A DNA stretch of 8,658 bases from Lachnospiraceae bacterium (GTDB taxonomy: Bacteria > Bacillota > Clostridia > Lachnospirales > Lachnospiraceae). How positions within the stretch are numbered: position 1 is the first letter of the stretch; every line of letters starts with the position of its first letter. The position numbers and the translations under genes were made by a program. Below, piece after piece: positions 1 through 6,936 of the stretch. The notes beneath the pieces are model-generated. The model worked only from the letters and a program-made list of their open reading frames with translations, was not told where the DNA came from and ran no database searches. The stretch is taken from positions 1-8,658 of the forward strand of contig JAILJL010000053.1 of NCBI GenBank assembly GCA_024694785.1. Direction: 5' to 3'.

Positions 1-1
1 C

Positions 2-589
2 ATCAACCTTATGATGAACAAAGAGCTTCTGAAGGATATTCCGCACATTATCTATCTTGATTTTGCGATAGTTTTCTACTGTATGATTGACGATGGCGTA
101 ATAGGTAAAGGAACCGTACTTATTCACAATTCACATCTTGAATCCTGGGATGTGACCGAAGAAGAACTCTACGAGATAGCATTGAAGAATTGCCCTACTC
201 TCCTTCCTTCCAAGCTCATCGGAATGGACAAATACCTTGAACACCTTCACGTTAAGCGCGATATTCCCTTCGAAGAAGATGTTCCCGACACATCCCCCGA
301 ATTATGCAATATGTATATACTTACCAATGATGACAAATACTATGGCGCCTCTGTATTAATGTACGAGAATCTTCTTTCCGATTTGTCAGACCGGTTCTTA
401 AGTTCTTTCTTTATTCTCCCAAGTTCAATCCACGAAGTAATATTGCTTCCAACCAATTCAAAGCATAACAAAAAAGAATTCGATTCAATGGTTCATGCGG
501 TTAACGAGCAGGCACTTGCCAGAGAAGATATTCTCTCTGATCATGCTTACTATTACGACCGTGATGACAGAGCATTATATGTAAGTTAA
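2..589 (+). CDS. DUF5688 family protein, 5'-partial (C-terminal part)
   Basis: The frame is open from the first complete codon (base 2) to TAA at 587-589. The first methionines are at 11-16, but there is no visible ribosome binding site in the ten bases before them. The family as I remember it is around 300 residues long, so this is probably the C-terminal two thirds of a gene that starts outside the window. Recognisable family blocks are a KDIPH segment near bases 32-46, the ILTN...GASVLMYEN stretch near 317-370, FILPSSIHEVILLP near 410-451 and a C-terminal LSDHAYYYDRDD stretch near 533-574. I see no signal peptide, membrane segment or nucleotide-binding motif; the protein is acidic and probably cytoplasmic. 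The family has no established function that I know of, and I do not propose one. It is convergent with recN and shares its terminator, so it is not part of the minus-strand array. The family call is from memory of the motifs. Confidence 0.8.
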   Translation: MNLMMNKELLKDIPHIIYLDFAIVFYCMIDDGVIGKGTVLIHNSHLESWDVTEEELYEIALKNCPTLLPSKLIGMDKYLEHLHVKRDIPFEEDVPDTSPELCNMYILTNDDKYYGASVLMYENLLSDLSDRFLSSFFILPSSIHEVILLPTNSKHNKKEFDSMVHAVNEQALAREDILSDHAYYYDRDDRALYVS

Positions 590-594
590 CAGAC

Positions 595-624
595 TAAAAT
601 AAGCGGGATATCCCGCTTATTTTA
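595..624. terminator. Bidirectional intrinsic terminator between DUF5688 gene and recN
   Basis: This is a perfect 30-base palindrome. A 13-base-pair stem (595-607 with 612-624) has a GCGGG/CCCGC core and closes on a four-base ATAT loop. The outer stem is A-rich on the 5' side and T-rich on the 3' side on both strands, so each direction reads as a GC stem followed by a U tract. It lies six bases after the DUF5688 stop codon and four bases after the recN stop codon, filling most of the 39-base gap between the converging genes. That placement is typical of a shared terminator. Confidence 0.93.
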
Positions 625-628
625 TTGT

Positions 629-2305
629 CTATTTTCTCTTTTCATTATTAGCAAGTCTCTTCATCTCTCTTGCATTCTCGATTACGGCATTCGTAACCAT
701 AACACCGCCAAGCATTCTTGCAAGTTCTTCAACGCTTCCTTCTTCATCAAGCAATTTGATGCTTGAAAGCGTAACGTTATTATCCACGCTCTTTTCTATC
801 AAGTAGTGGCTGTCGGCCATTGAAGCAATCTGCGGCAGATGTGTAATCGCAATAAGCTGTGTTGAACGTGATATTTCGTTCATCTTCTGTGACACCATTT
901 GAGCGGTTCTTCCGCTTATACCGGTATCAATCTCGTCAAATATAAGCGTACTCACCTTGTCATTCTCCGCAAGAACCGACTTTAAAGCAAGCATAATTCT
1001 CGAAAGCTCACCACCCGAAGCTACCATAGTAAGCGGCTTTAACGGCTCTCCCGGGTTAACCGATATCATGAATTCCGGAGAATCAAATCCCATCTCGGAA
1101 GGTGCTGCCTCATCGAACTTCATATCGAACTTTACATCAAGGAAATTAAGGTCGATGAGACTTTGCGTAACTTTAAAAGTTAAAGCAGAAGCTCCCTTTC
1201 GTCTTATAGCGGAAAGTACTTCACATTCCTTAAGCATTTCTTCTTTTGCCTTATTGTATCTTCTTTCAAGGTCATCCCTGTAGGCATCGAAATCCTCGTA
1301 CTTCTGAAGCTTCATAACTCTTTCTTCAAGCGCTTTATTAATCTCATCTATACTATTACCGTACTTGTTCTTAAGATTATTGATAACATTAAGCCTTGTC
1401 TCGACTACATAGAGCTCTTCATCCGAGAACTCAAGACTGTCAAGATAAGAATTGAGCGAATGCGCAAGATCGTTAAGTATATCTTCTGCATCATTCATCT
1501 GCTTATATATTTCCGATGCCTCACTGTCAAAGTCAGATACAGGAGTAAATTCTCGTATTGCACGTCCGACACATTCGGACACGGACATACCTTCACCGAA
1601 GAACGCATCCCGGCTTACAGCAACCGCCTTGGCCACTTTTGCGGCATTCGACATTATTCTGTATCTTTCTTCGACTTCAACATCCTCATTATCCTTAAGA
1701 TCCGCAGCTTCAATCTCCGCAATCTCATACTTAAGAAGGTCTGTTTCGCGATTCTTTGTTGCTTCATCCATAACGGAATCATCAAGTTCTTTTTTCAGAG
1801 TATGATACTCCTCGTACAGCGCTTTCATCTTAATCTTCTCGGTTATTACATCCTCCCCGCAGAAAGAATCAAGAAGTATGAGATGCTTCTTCTTGTCAAG
1901 AAGTGTCTGATGCTCCTGCTGTCCGTATATATCTATGAATATCGCCGCCGCGCTTTTTAACTCCTTTGTTGTAACCGTCTCGGAGTTAATTCTCGCAACC
2001 GCGCGCTTATTTACTATCTTCCTTGAGAGAATAACACAATCATCTTCAGGTACGATCATCAATTCTTCAAGAGCTTTACGTTGATATTCATTCTCAACCG
2101 TAAAGATAAGCTCGACTATCGCAGGTTTCTCTTCGTCACGAATCATCTCATAAGGCACTTTTTCACCAAGCGCAAGATTAATGGAATCAATGATTATGGA
2201 TTTACCGGCACCGGTCTCACCGGAAAGAATATTTAAACCCTCATTGAACGTAACTTCAGCTTCGTCAATCAATGCAAGATTCTTTACATGAAGATTCTTA
2301 AGCAT
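629..2305 (-). CDS. recN: DNA repair ATPase RecN (SMC-like)
   Basis: RecN is an SMC-family ATPase that acts in the cytoplasm at double-strand breaks during recombinational repair. The 558-residue product has the usual family length. Visible motifs are a Walker A GETGAGKS (29-36), a Q-loop in DIYGQQEHQ (about 125-133), an ABC signature SGGELSR (430-436), a Walker B LIFDEID (454-460, with E458 as the expected catalytic glutamate) and an H-loop histidine in ITHLPQ (H489). The C-terminal EELARMLGG block (about 526-534) is also typical. The charged central part (roughly 155-370) fits the short coiled-coil arms. The ATG at 2305 is preceded by a full AGGAGG ten bases upstream. It follows nadK after 21 bases, which hold only the ribosome binding site, and ends at the bidirectional terminator as last gene of the array. 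I found no GAAC-N4-GTTC type LexA box directly upstream. Confidence 0.98.
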   Translation of the reverse strand: MLKNLHVKNLALIDEAEVTFNEGLNILSGETGAGKSIIIDSINLALGEKVPYEMIRDEEKPAIVELIFTVENEYQRKALEELMIVPEDDCVILSRKIVNKRAVARINSETVTTKELKSAAAIFIDIYGQQEHQTLLDKKKHLILLDSFCGEDVITEKIKMKALYEEYHTLKKELDDSVMDEATKNRETDLLKYEIAEIEAADLKDNEDVEVEERYRIMSNAAKVAKAVAVSRDAFFGEGMSVSECVGRAIREFTPVSDFDSEASEIYKQMNDAEDILNDLAHSLNSYLDSLEFSDEELYVVETRLNVINNLKNKYGNSIDEINKALEERVMKLQKYEDFDAYRDDLERRYNKAKEEMLKECEVLSAIRRKGASALTFKVTQSLIDLNFLDVKFDMKFDEAAPSEMGFDSPEFMISVNPGEPLKPLTMVASGGELSRIMLALKSVLAENDKVSTLIFDEIDTGISGRTAQMVSQKMNEISRSTQLIAITHLPQIASMADSHYLIEKSVDNNVTLSSIKLLDEEGSVEELARMLGGVMVTNAVIENAREMKRLANNEKRK

Positions 2306-2315
2306 TCCCCATCTT

Positions 2316-2321
2316 CCTCCT
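2316..2321 (-). promoter_or_regulatory. Ribosome binding site of recN
   Basis: A complete AGGAGG on the minus strand sits ten bases before the recN ATG and fills the short nadK-recN gap. It supports the start at 2305. An ATG lying between it and the start is out of frame. With this strong site recN can be translated without relying on coupling to nadK. Confidence 0.85.
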
Positions 2322-2326
2322 ATGTA

Positions 2327-3169
2327 TCAGTCTCCAAGCTTCTTGTATAAAAGCTCCAAAAATCCGGTCTTTTTAAGTCTTATAAGTCTCACTTTCTCTT
2401 CTGCCGCGATTATCTTAAGTCTTGAGCCTTCCGCTATCCGCATGGACTCCTCACCGTCAAAGCTTACGTGTATATCCCCGCTATATGCATATCCTGCGTG
2501 GTCCCTCACCATAATTTCAATCTTTGATTCCGGCTTTAAAACTATGCTTCTCGATCTTAACGAGTGGGAAGCACAAGGCGTAAGCACTATCATTTCCGAC
2601 GAAGGATCTATTATCGGTCCTCCGCAGCTCATACTGTATCCCGTAGACCCCGTTGGTGTAGACACAACAACCCCGTCTCCGTTAATCGTTGTAAGAAGCT
2701 GATCGTCGACATATACATCTGTTGAGATTGTTCTTAATTCTCCGCTTCTGTAGATTACAACATCATTTAAGGAAAGTCTCGACACTCCGTCTTCGAATTC
2801 ACCCTTAAGCATCATACGCTCTTCGATTGAAAATTCATCATTTACGAGGCTTTTAACCGCCTGCTCGACTCTTTCCCTGTCGATCTCGCAAAGATACCCC
2901 AAATGCCCGGTATTAACTCCTATAATCGGGAGCTTAAGACTATTGATTGCTCTTGCGGTTCTTATCAAAGTCCCGTCTCCGCCTACGACAATAACAGCTT
3001 CAACTTCCTTTGCCGACTTCTTGATAAGTTTAACGTCCTTATTATCAAATACATCATATGACACAAGATTTGCTACGGCGTTATTACGCGCAATCGCTTC
3101 TTTTACCTTGTTGGCAACAAAAGCATTCGTATCTTTATTCAGATTGGCAACTATTAAAAATGCTCTCAT
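2327..3169 (-). CDS. nadK: NAD kinase (ATP-NAD/polyphosphate kinase)
   Basis: This enzyme phosphorylates NAD to NADP in the cytoplasm. The 280-residue product has the normal bacterial length. It shows the GGDGT motif (63-67) that holds the catalytic aspartate, the VNTGHLGYL block (85-93), LNDVV (134-138) in place of the more usual NEVV, and the glycine-rich NAD-binding segment NGDGVVVSTPTGSTGYS (163-179) followed by GGPI. The ATG at 3169 lies two bases after the tlyA stop. The only Shine-Dalgarno-like bases (AAGG, 3170-3173) abut the ATG with no spacer, and an in-frame TGA occurs three codons upstream, so no longer start is possible. Translation therefore probably depends on ribosomes finishing tlyA. 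In many Clostridia argR follows this gene; here recN follows directly. Confidence 0.97.
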   Translation of the reverse strand: MRAFLIVANLNKDTNAFVANKVKEAIARNNAVANLVSYDVFDNKDVKLIKKSAKEVEAVIVVGGDGTLIRTARAINSLKLPIIGVNTGHLGYLCEIDRERVEQAVKSLVNDEFSIEERMMLKGEFEDGVSRLSLNDVVIYRSGELRTISTDVYVDDQLLTTINGDGVVVSTPTGSTGYSMSCGGPIIDPSSEMIVLTPCASHSLRSRSIVLKPESKIEIMVRDHAGYAYSGDIHVSFDGEESMRIAEGSRLKIIAAEEKVRLIRLKKTGFLELLYKKLGD

Positions 3170-3171
3170 CC

Positions 3172-3972
3172 TTAATCAAGTAACCCGTGAGCGATATCTA
3201 CTATCTCCTCGGCCGTCACTTCTCCTTCATTTAATCCTTTATCGTCTTTTCTAATGTGAATTAAATACTCTATATTACCTTCCGGGCCTTTAATAGGCGA
3301 ATGTGAGAGTCCCAATACTGAAAATCCGTTGTTTAAGGCAAATTCACGTACTTTCTCGATAACTTCCACATGGGTGCTTTTTTCTCTAACCACGCCCTTC
3401 TTTCCGACCTTCTCCTTACCTGCTTCAAACTGCGGCTTAATAAGGCACACCATCTCGCCGCCATCTTTTAATAAATCATACGCAGGCTTAAGTACAAGAG
3501 TAAGGGATATGAACGATACATCAACAGACGCAAAATCAAGCTTCTCACCTATCATCTCTTCTGTGACATATCTTATATTAGTCTTCTCCATGCAGACCAC
3601 ACGCGGATCCTGACGAAGTTTCCATGCAAACTGACCGTATCCCACGTCTACCGCAAATACTTTGCTTGCACCGTTTTGAAGCATACAATCGGTAAATCCT
3701 CCCGTAGATGCCCCGATATCCATACATACCTTACCGGTAAGATCAAGATTAAAGTCTCCCATTGCCTTCTCAAGCTTGAGACCTCCGCGACTTACATAGC
3801 GAAGAGTATTCCCTTTTACCTCTATTATCGCATCTTCTTTAATTAAAGTTCCTGCCTTATCTTCTCTGACACCGTCTACGAATACATCGCCTGCCATTAT
3901 AATCGTCTTGGCCTTTTCTCTGCTTGGTGCCAGACCTTTTGCAACAAGAACCTGATCAAGTCTTTCCTTCAT
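3172..3972 (-). CDS. tlyA: TlyA family rRNA 2'-O-methyltransferase (S4 domain, hemolysin-A-like)
   Basis: TlyA-family enzymes methylate the ribose of cytidines in 23S rRNA and, in the longer subtype, also 16S rRNA, using SAM. The 266-residue product has an N-terminal S4 RNA-binding domain (about 1-60, starting MKERLDQVLVAKGL) and an RrmJ/FtsJ-type methyltransferase domain. The SAM-binding loop is DIGASTGGFTD (85-95). The expected catalytic tetrad can be placed at K66, D151 (SVDVSF), K179 (LIKPQFE) and E235 (EGNIEYL), each three positions lower than the Mycobacterium residues I recall. The length and full S4 domain favour the longer TlyA type, but the substrate cannot be settled from sequence. 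The name hemolysin is historical. It starts four bases after the dxs stop, with only a distant AAGGA (14-base spacing), so coupling to dxs is likely. Confidence 0.96.
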   Translation of the reverse strand: MKERLDQVLVAKGLAPSREKAKTIIMAGDVFVDGVREDKAGTLIKEDAIIEVKGNTLRYVSRGGLKLEKAMGDFNLDLTGKVCMDIGASTGGFTDCMLQNGASKVFAVDVGYGQFAWKLRQDPRVVCMEKTNIRYVTEEMIGEKLDFASVDVSFISLTLVLKPAYDLLKDGGEMVCLIKPQFEAGKEKVGKKGVVREKSTHVEVIEKVREFALNNGFSVLGLSHSPIKGPEGNIEYLIHIRKDDKGLNEGEVTAEEIVDIAHGLLD

Positions 3973-3976
3973 AGAA

Positions 3977-5830
3977 TCAATATATTTCCTTAACTTTGGT
4001 TACAATAGAATCAACATCCATTCCGCAATCTTTGTATAATACATTCGTCGGACCCTGCTCGATGAATTCATCCGGAATACCGATCTTAATAACCTTAATA
4101 TCCGTATTTCCCGATTTCTCGTAATAATCCGAAATCATTGTTCCCACACCACTATATACTGCATGATCTTCAATAGTAATTACCGTATCATATACTTTCG
4201 CAATCTCCGAAAGCATCTCATAATCAAGCGGCTTGGCAAATCTTAGATTGACAACTCCGACATCAATGCCCTCTTCCTGAAGAATCTTGGCCGCTTCATA
4301 TGCATTCTTAACCATACTTCCGTATGCTGCGAGCACAACCTTTTGGCCTTCTTTAATCATTTCCGACTTTCCAAGCTCAATAGGTGCATTATACTCCTTT
4401 AATTCCTGATAAGCCTCACCCCTCGAATATCGAATCGCTACAGGTCCGTTATATTCCACCGCAAATCGCATCATCTCCATGAGCTCATGCGCATTCTTCG
4501 GTGCCATAAGTACCATATTCGGAAGTCCCTGCATATATGCAATATCAAAGACACCGTGATGCGTCGGTCCATCATTGCCCACAAGTCCGGCTCTGTCTAT
4601 GGCAAATATCACATGCAGCTTCTGCATGCATACATCCTGCACGATTTCATCAAAACCCCTTTGAAGGAATGATGAGTACACCGCAAATACCGGTATTTTT
4701 CCTGCAAGCGCAAGCCCTGCGGCAAATGATACTGCATGTCCTTCCGCGATTCCCACATCAAAGAATCTCTCCGGGTAAGCGATTTTATACTTTTTCAATC
4801 CTGTTCCGTCACTCATCGCGGCGGTAATCGCAATAAGATTATCATACTTGTCTCCAAGCTTAATCATTGCTTTGGAGAATGCATCCGTATAAGAAGGATT
4901 GCCCTTCTTTGTCATACCTGTTGCAAGTTCAAAAGGGCCGGTTCCGTGGAATTTATCGGGACGTTTCTCCGCATACTCATAGCCCTTACCCTTCTTTGTT
5001 ACCACATGCACAAGTACCGGTCCGTCTATTCTCGCCGCATATCGCAGAACTTTAAGTATCTCCTTGATATTATGGCCGTCTACGGGTCCGAGATAAGTAA
5101 TGCCCATCTCTTCAAAGAACATTCCCGGCACCATCAACTGCTTAAGACCGTTCTTCGTTCTTCTTATTGCGCGAACCAAAGCATCACCAACACCCGGAAT
5201 CTTCTCCAGCGAATCGGTAACCGAATCCTTTAATTTGATATATACTTTACCCGTTCTAAGCCTCGACAATTGACTTGATAATCCGCCGACATTCTCGGAT
5301 ATAGACATCTGATTGTCATTAAGGCAGATTATGAAATTACCGTTAACAAGCGACACATTGTTAAGGGCTTCATAAGCAACGCCGCCTGTCATGGCACCAT
5401 CTCCGATAAGACATACTATCTTCTCATCAGTCTTATTAAGGCACCTTGCCGCTGCATATCCAAGACCTGCGGATATTGAATTCGAGCTGTGTCCCGAATC
5501 AAAAGCATCGCATGGTGATTCTTCTCTTTTGGGGAACCCACTTAATCCGTGATACTCACGCAAAGTTGCAAAATCATTCTTCCTTCCCGTAAGTATCTTA
5601 TGAGTGTAACACTGATGTCCCACATCAAATATGAGCTTATCCTTTGGGAAATCCATAAATAAGTGCAGTGCCATCGTAAGTTCGACCACACCGAGATTGG
5701 GTGCAAGATGACCGCCCTTCCCGGACACGTGTTCCAGAATATATTCTCTTATCTCTTCCGCAAGATAGGGCCACTCTTCTTCCGGAATCTTCTTGATATC
5801 ATTTTCTTTGTTAATCCTGTCAAGTATCAT
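3977..5830 (-). CDS. dxs: 1-deoxy-D-xylulose-5-phosphate synthase
   Basis: Dxs condenses pyruvate and glyceraldehyde 3-phosphate with thiamine diphosphate to give DXP, the entry step of the MEP isoprenoid pathway. The 617-residue product matches the family length of about 620. Motifs are FDVGHQCYTHKILTGR (68-83), the SGHSSNSISAGLGYA block (112-126), the thiamine/Mg motif GDGAMTGG (143-150) with LNDNQMSISENVG (170-182), YLGPVDGH (246-253), the catalytic glutamate in GIAEGHAVS (E363) and DRAGLVGNDGPTHHG (412-426). The frame stays open upstream to an ATG at 5911, but that start would lie inside ispA and add 27 non-family residues. The ATG at 5830 has AGGAG seven bases upstream and begins MILDRIN as expected, so I use it. 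The gap to ispA is ten bases. The glutamine after the catalytic glutamate in many homologues is glycine here. Confidence 0.97.
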   Translation of the reverse strand: MILDRINKENDIKKIPEEEWPYLAEEIREYILEHVSGKGGHLAPNLGVVELTMALHLFMDFPKDKLIFDVGHQCYTHKILTGRKNDFATLREYHGLSGFPKREESPCDAFDSGHSSNSISAGLGYAAARCLNKTDEKIVCLIGDGAMTGGVAYEALNNVSLVNGNFIICLNDNQMSISENVGGLSSQLSRLRTGKVYIKLKDSVTDSLEKIPGVGDALVRAIRRTKNGLKQLMVPGMFFEEMGITYLGPVDGHNIKEILKVLRYAARIDGPVLVHVVTKKGKGYEYAEKRPDKFHGTGPFELATGMTKKGNPSYTDAFSKAMIKLGDKYDNLIAITAAMSDGTGLKKYKIAYPERFFDVGIAEGHAVSFAAGLALAGKIPVFAVYSSFLQRGFDEIVQDVCMQKLHVIFAIDRAGLVGNDGPTHHGVFDIAYMQGLPNMVLMAPKNAHELMEMMRFAVEYNGPVAIRYSRGEAYQELKEYNAPIELGKSEMIKEGQKVVLAAYGSMVKNAYEAAKILQEEGIDVGVVNLRFAKPLDYEMLSEIAKVYDTVITIEDHAVYSGVGTMISDYYEKSGNTDIKVIKIGIPDEFIEQGPTNVLYKDCGMDVDSIVTKVKEIY

Positions 5831-5837
5831 CAATGAT

Positions 5838-5842
5838 CTCCT
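5838..5842 (-). promoter_or_regulatory. Ribosome binding site of dxs, overlapping the ispA stop
   Basis: AGGAG on the minus strand lies seven bases before the dxs ATG at 5830 and shares two bases with the ispA TAG stop codon (5841-5843). It decides the dxs start in favour of 5830 over the in-frame ATG at 5911. Confidence 0.85.
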
Positions 5843-6737
5843 ACTTCTTACGGTTAATAAGGGAAAGCAGCAATTCTTTAACGAATTCGTGCTCATATCC
5901 CAGCGATTCAAGAATTATAACCGCTTCATCCGTAAGCTTCTTTACTTCCGCATGTGCTTTATCCAATCCCATCTTAGAAGCCATTGTAACTTTGCCGTTC
6001 TTGGCATCACTGCCGACAGGCTTGCCGAATACTGCTTCGTCACCTTCTATATCCAGAATATCGTCCTGTATCTGAAAGGCTATACCGACCTTATTGGCAA
6101 TAAGCTCAATTTTCTTAACTTCTTCATCACTTGCACCCGCAAGAATTGCTCCAATCATCATCGAAGATTCAAGCAAAGCACTTGTCTTAAGCCTGTAGAT
6201 GAAGTCGAGGGTATCGTAATCGTTATCTTTACCTTCCGTCTCAACATCCACAACCTGACCGCCTACCATTCCGTATATACCGGCCTTGGTCGCCAGCACG
6301 TCAAGAGCTTTTAACAAGGTATCACCGTTAATCTCATTGTATGATACTGCCTTTAACGCTGTCTCATAAGCGTAATTCAATAATCCGTCGCCTGCAAGTA
6401 TAGCCATTGCTTCGCCATATACCTTATGGTTAGTCTTGATTCCCCGACGGAAATCATCATTATCCATAGCCGGCAGATCATCGTGAATAAGAGAATAGGT
6501 ATGTATAAATTCCTGTGCCGCCATAAAAGCTGCAATACTCTTGTTACTGCTATTTCCGCCAAACATCTTGTATATCGACATCATAAGTACCGGACGAAGC
6601 CTCTTGCCGCCGGCATTAACGCTGTATGCCATTGCAGACGCAACAGTCTTTTGCAATCCTTCTTCCTTCGGCAGATATGATGTAACTATTGATTCTACTT
6701 CTTCTTTTGCACTTGTAAGTTCCGCCTTAAAATCCAT
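5841..6737 (-). CDS. ispA: Polyprenyl synthetase family protein, probable farnesyl diphosphate synthase
   Basis: This enzyme condenses dimethylallyl/geranyl diphosphate with isopentenyl diphosphate, supplying farnesyl diphosphate for undecaprenyl and other isoprenoids. The 298-residue product has the typical length. Visible motifs are GGKRLRP (43-49, IPP binding), the first aspartate-rich motif DDLPAMD (86-92) with the two-residue insertion of bacterial type II enzymes, GMVGGQVVD (156-164) and the second aspartate-rich motif DDILD (225-229) preceded by FQIQ. A tyrosine (Y81) occupies the fifth position before the first motif, the place where a bulky residue limits chain length in bacterial FPP synthases; this favours C15 over C20 but is inference. 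The ATG is one base after the xseB stop, with GAGGA eight bases upstream. Its placement beside dxs joins the first and a late step of isoprenoid supply. Confidence 0.96.
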   Translation of the reverse strand: MDFKAELTSAKEEVESIVTSYLPKEEGLQKTVASAMAYSVNAGGKRLRPVLMMSIYKMFGGNSSNKSIAAFMAAQEFIHTYSLIHDDLPAMDNDDFRRGIKTNHKVYGEAMAILAGDGLLNYAYETALKAVSYNEINGDTLLKALDVLATKAGIYGMVGGQVVDVETEGKDNDYDTLDFIYRLKTSALLESSMMIGAILAGASDEEVKKIELIANKVGIAFQIQDDILDIEGDEAVFGKPVGSDAKNGKVTMASKMGLDKAHAEVKKLTDEAVIILESLGYEHEFVKELLLSLINRKK

Positions 6738-6738
6738 T

Positions 6739-6936
6739 CTACTCTTCCTCGTTAAGAACCTTCATCTTCTTCTCAATTCTGTCAATCTCGGCATTAACCG
6801 CCTTCACCTTGCCGATTCCTTCTTCATATAGCTTAAAAGCTTCTTCCAAAGGTGTATCCGGTTCTCTTAATTTATCAATTAAATCTTCTATATCCTTCAA
6901 TCCTTCTTCGATTGTAAGCTTCTTCTCGTCACTCAT
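6739..6936 (-). CDS. xseB: Exodeoxyribonuclease VII small subunit
   Basis: XseB is the small helical subunit of exonuclease VII, which degrades single-stranded DNA together with XseA. The 65-residue product shows the family pattern: an acidic start, then LTIEEGLKDIEDLIDKL (about 7-23), the PLEEAFKLYEEGI segment (29-41) and a lysine/glutamate-rich second helix. Length is usual for the family (60-85). The ATG overlaps the xseA TGA (ATGA), and a full AGGAGG lies seven bases upstream. It is followed after one base by ispA, whose ribosome binding site lies in the last codons of xseB. Confidence 0.95.
   Translation of the reverse strand: MSDEKKLTIEEGLKDIEDLIDKLREPDTPLEEAFKLYEEGIGKVKAVNAEIDRIEKKMKVLNEEE

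Noticed and set aside
957..1960. Plus-strand open frames of 108-166 codons opposite recN
   Set aside because: They are antisense to a fully conserved recN frame, have serine/leucine-rich or low-complexity translations with no family motif, and arise from the codon bias of the opposite strand.
2306..2500. Possible LexA/SOS box upstream of recN
   Set aside because: I looked for a GAAC-N4-GTTC type palindrome in the nadK-recN gap and the end of nadK and found none; recN appears to be transcribed with the array.
3172..3972. Hemolysin/toxin function for the TlyA-like gene
   Set aside because: The S4 domain, SAM-binding loop and K-D-K-E tetrad mark an rRNA methyltransferase; the hemolysin label is historical, and there is no secretion signal or membrane segment.
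4487..5233. Plus-strand open frames opposite dxs, and similar ones opposite ispA (5793-6831) and xseA (7723-7950)
   Set aside because: Each is a shadow of a conserved minus-strand gene, without recognisable domains or a supporting ribosome binding site.
5831..5911. Longer dxs start at 5911 adding 27 residues
   Set aside because: The extension lies inside the ispA coding sequence, does not resemble Dxs N-termini, and the ATG at 5830 has a well-placed AGGAG and the expected MILDRIN start.
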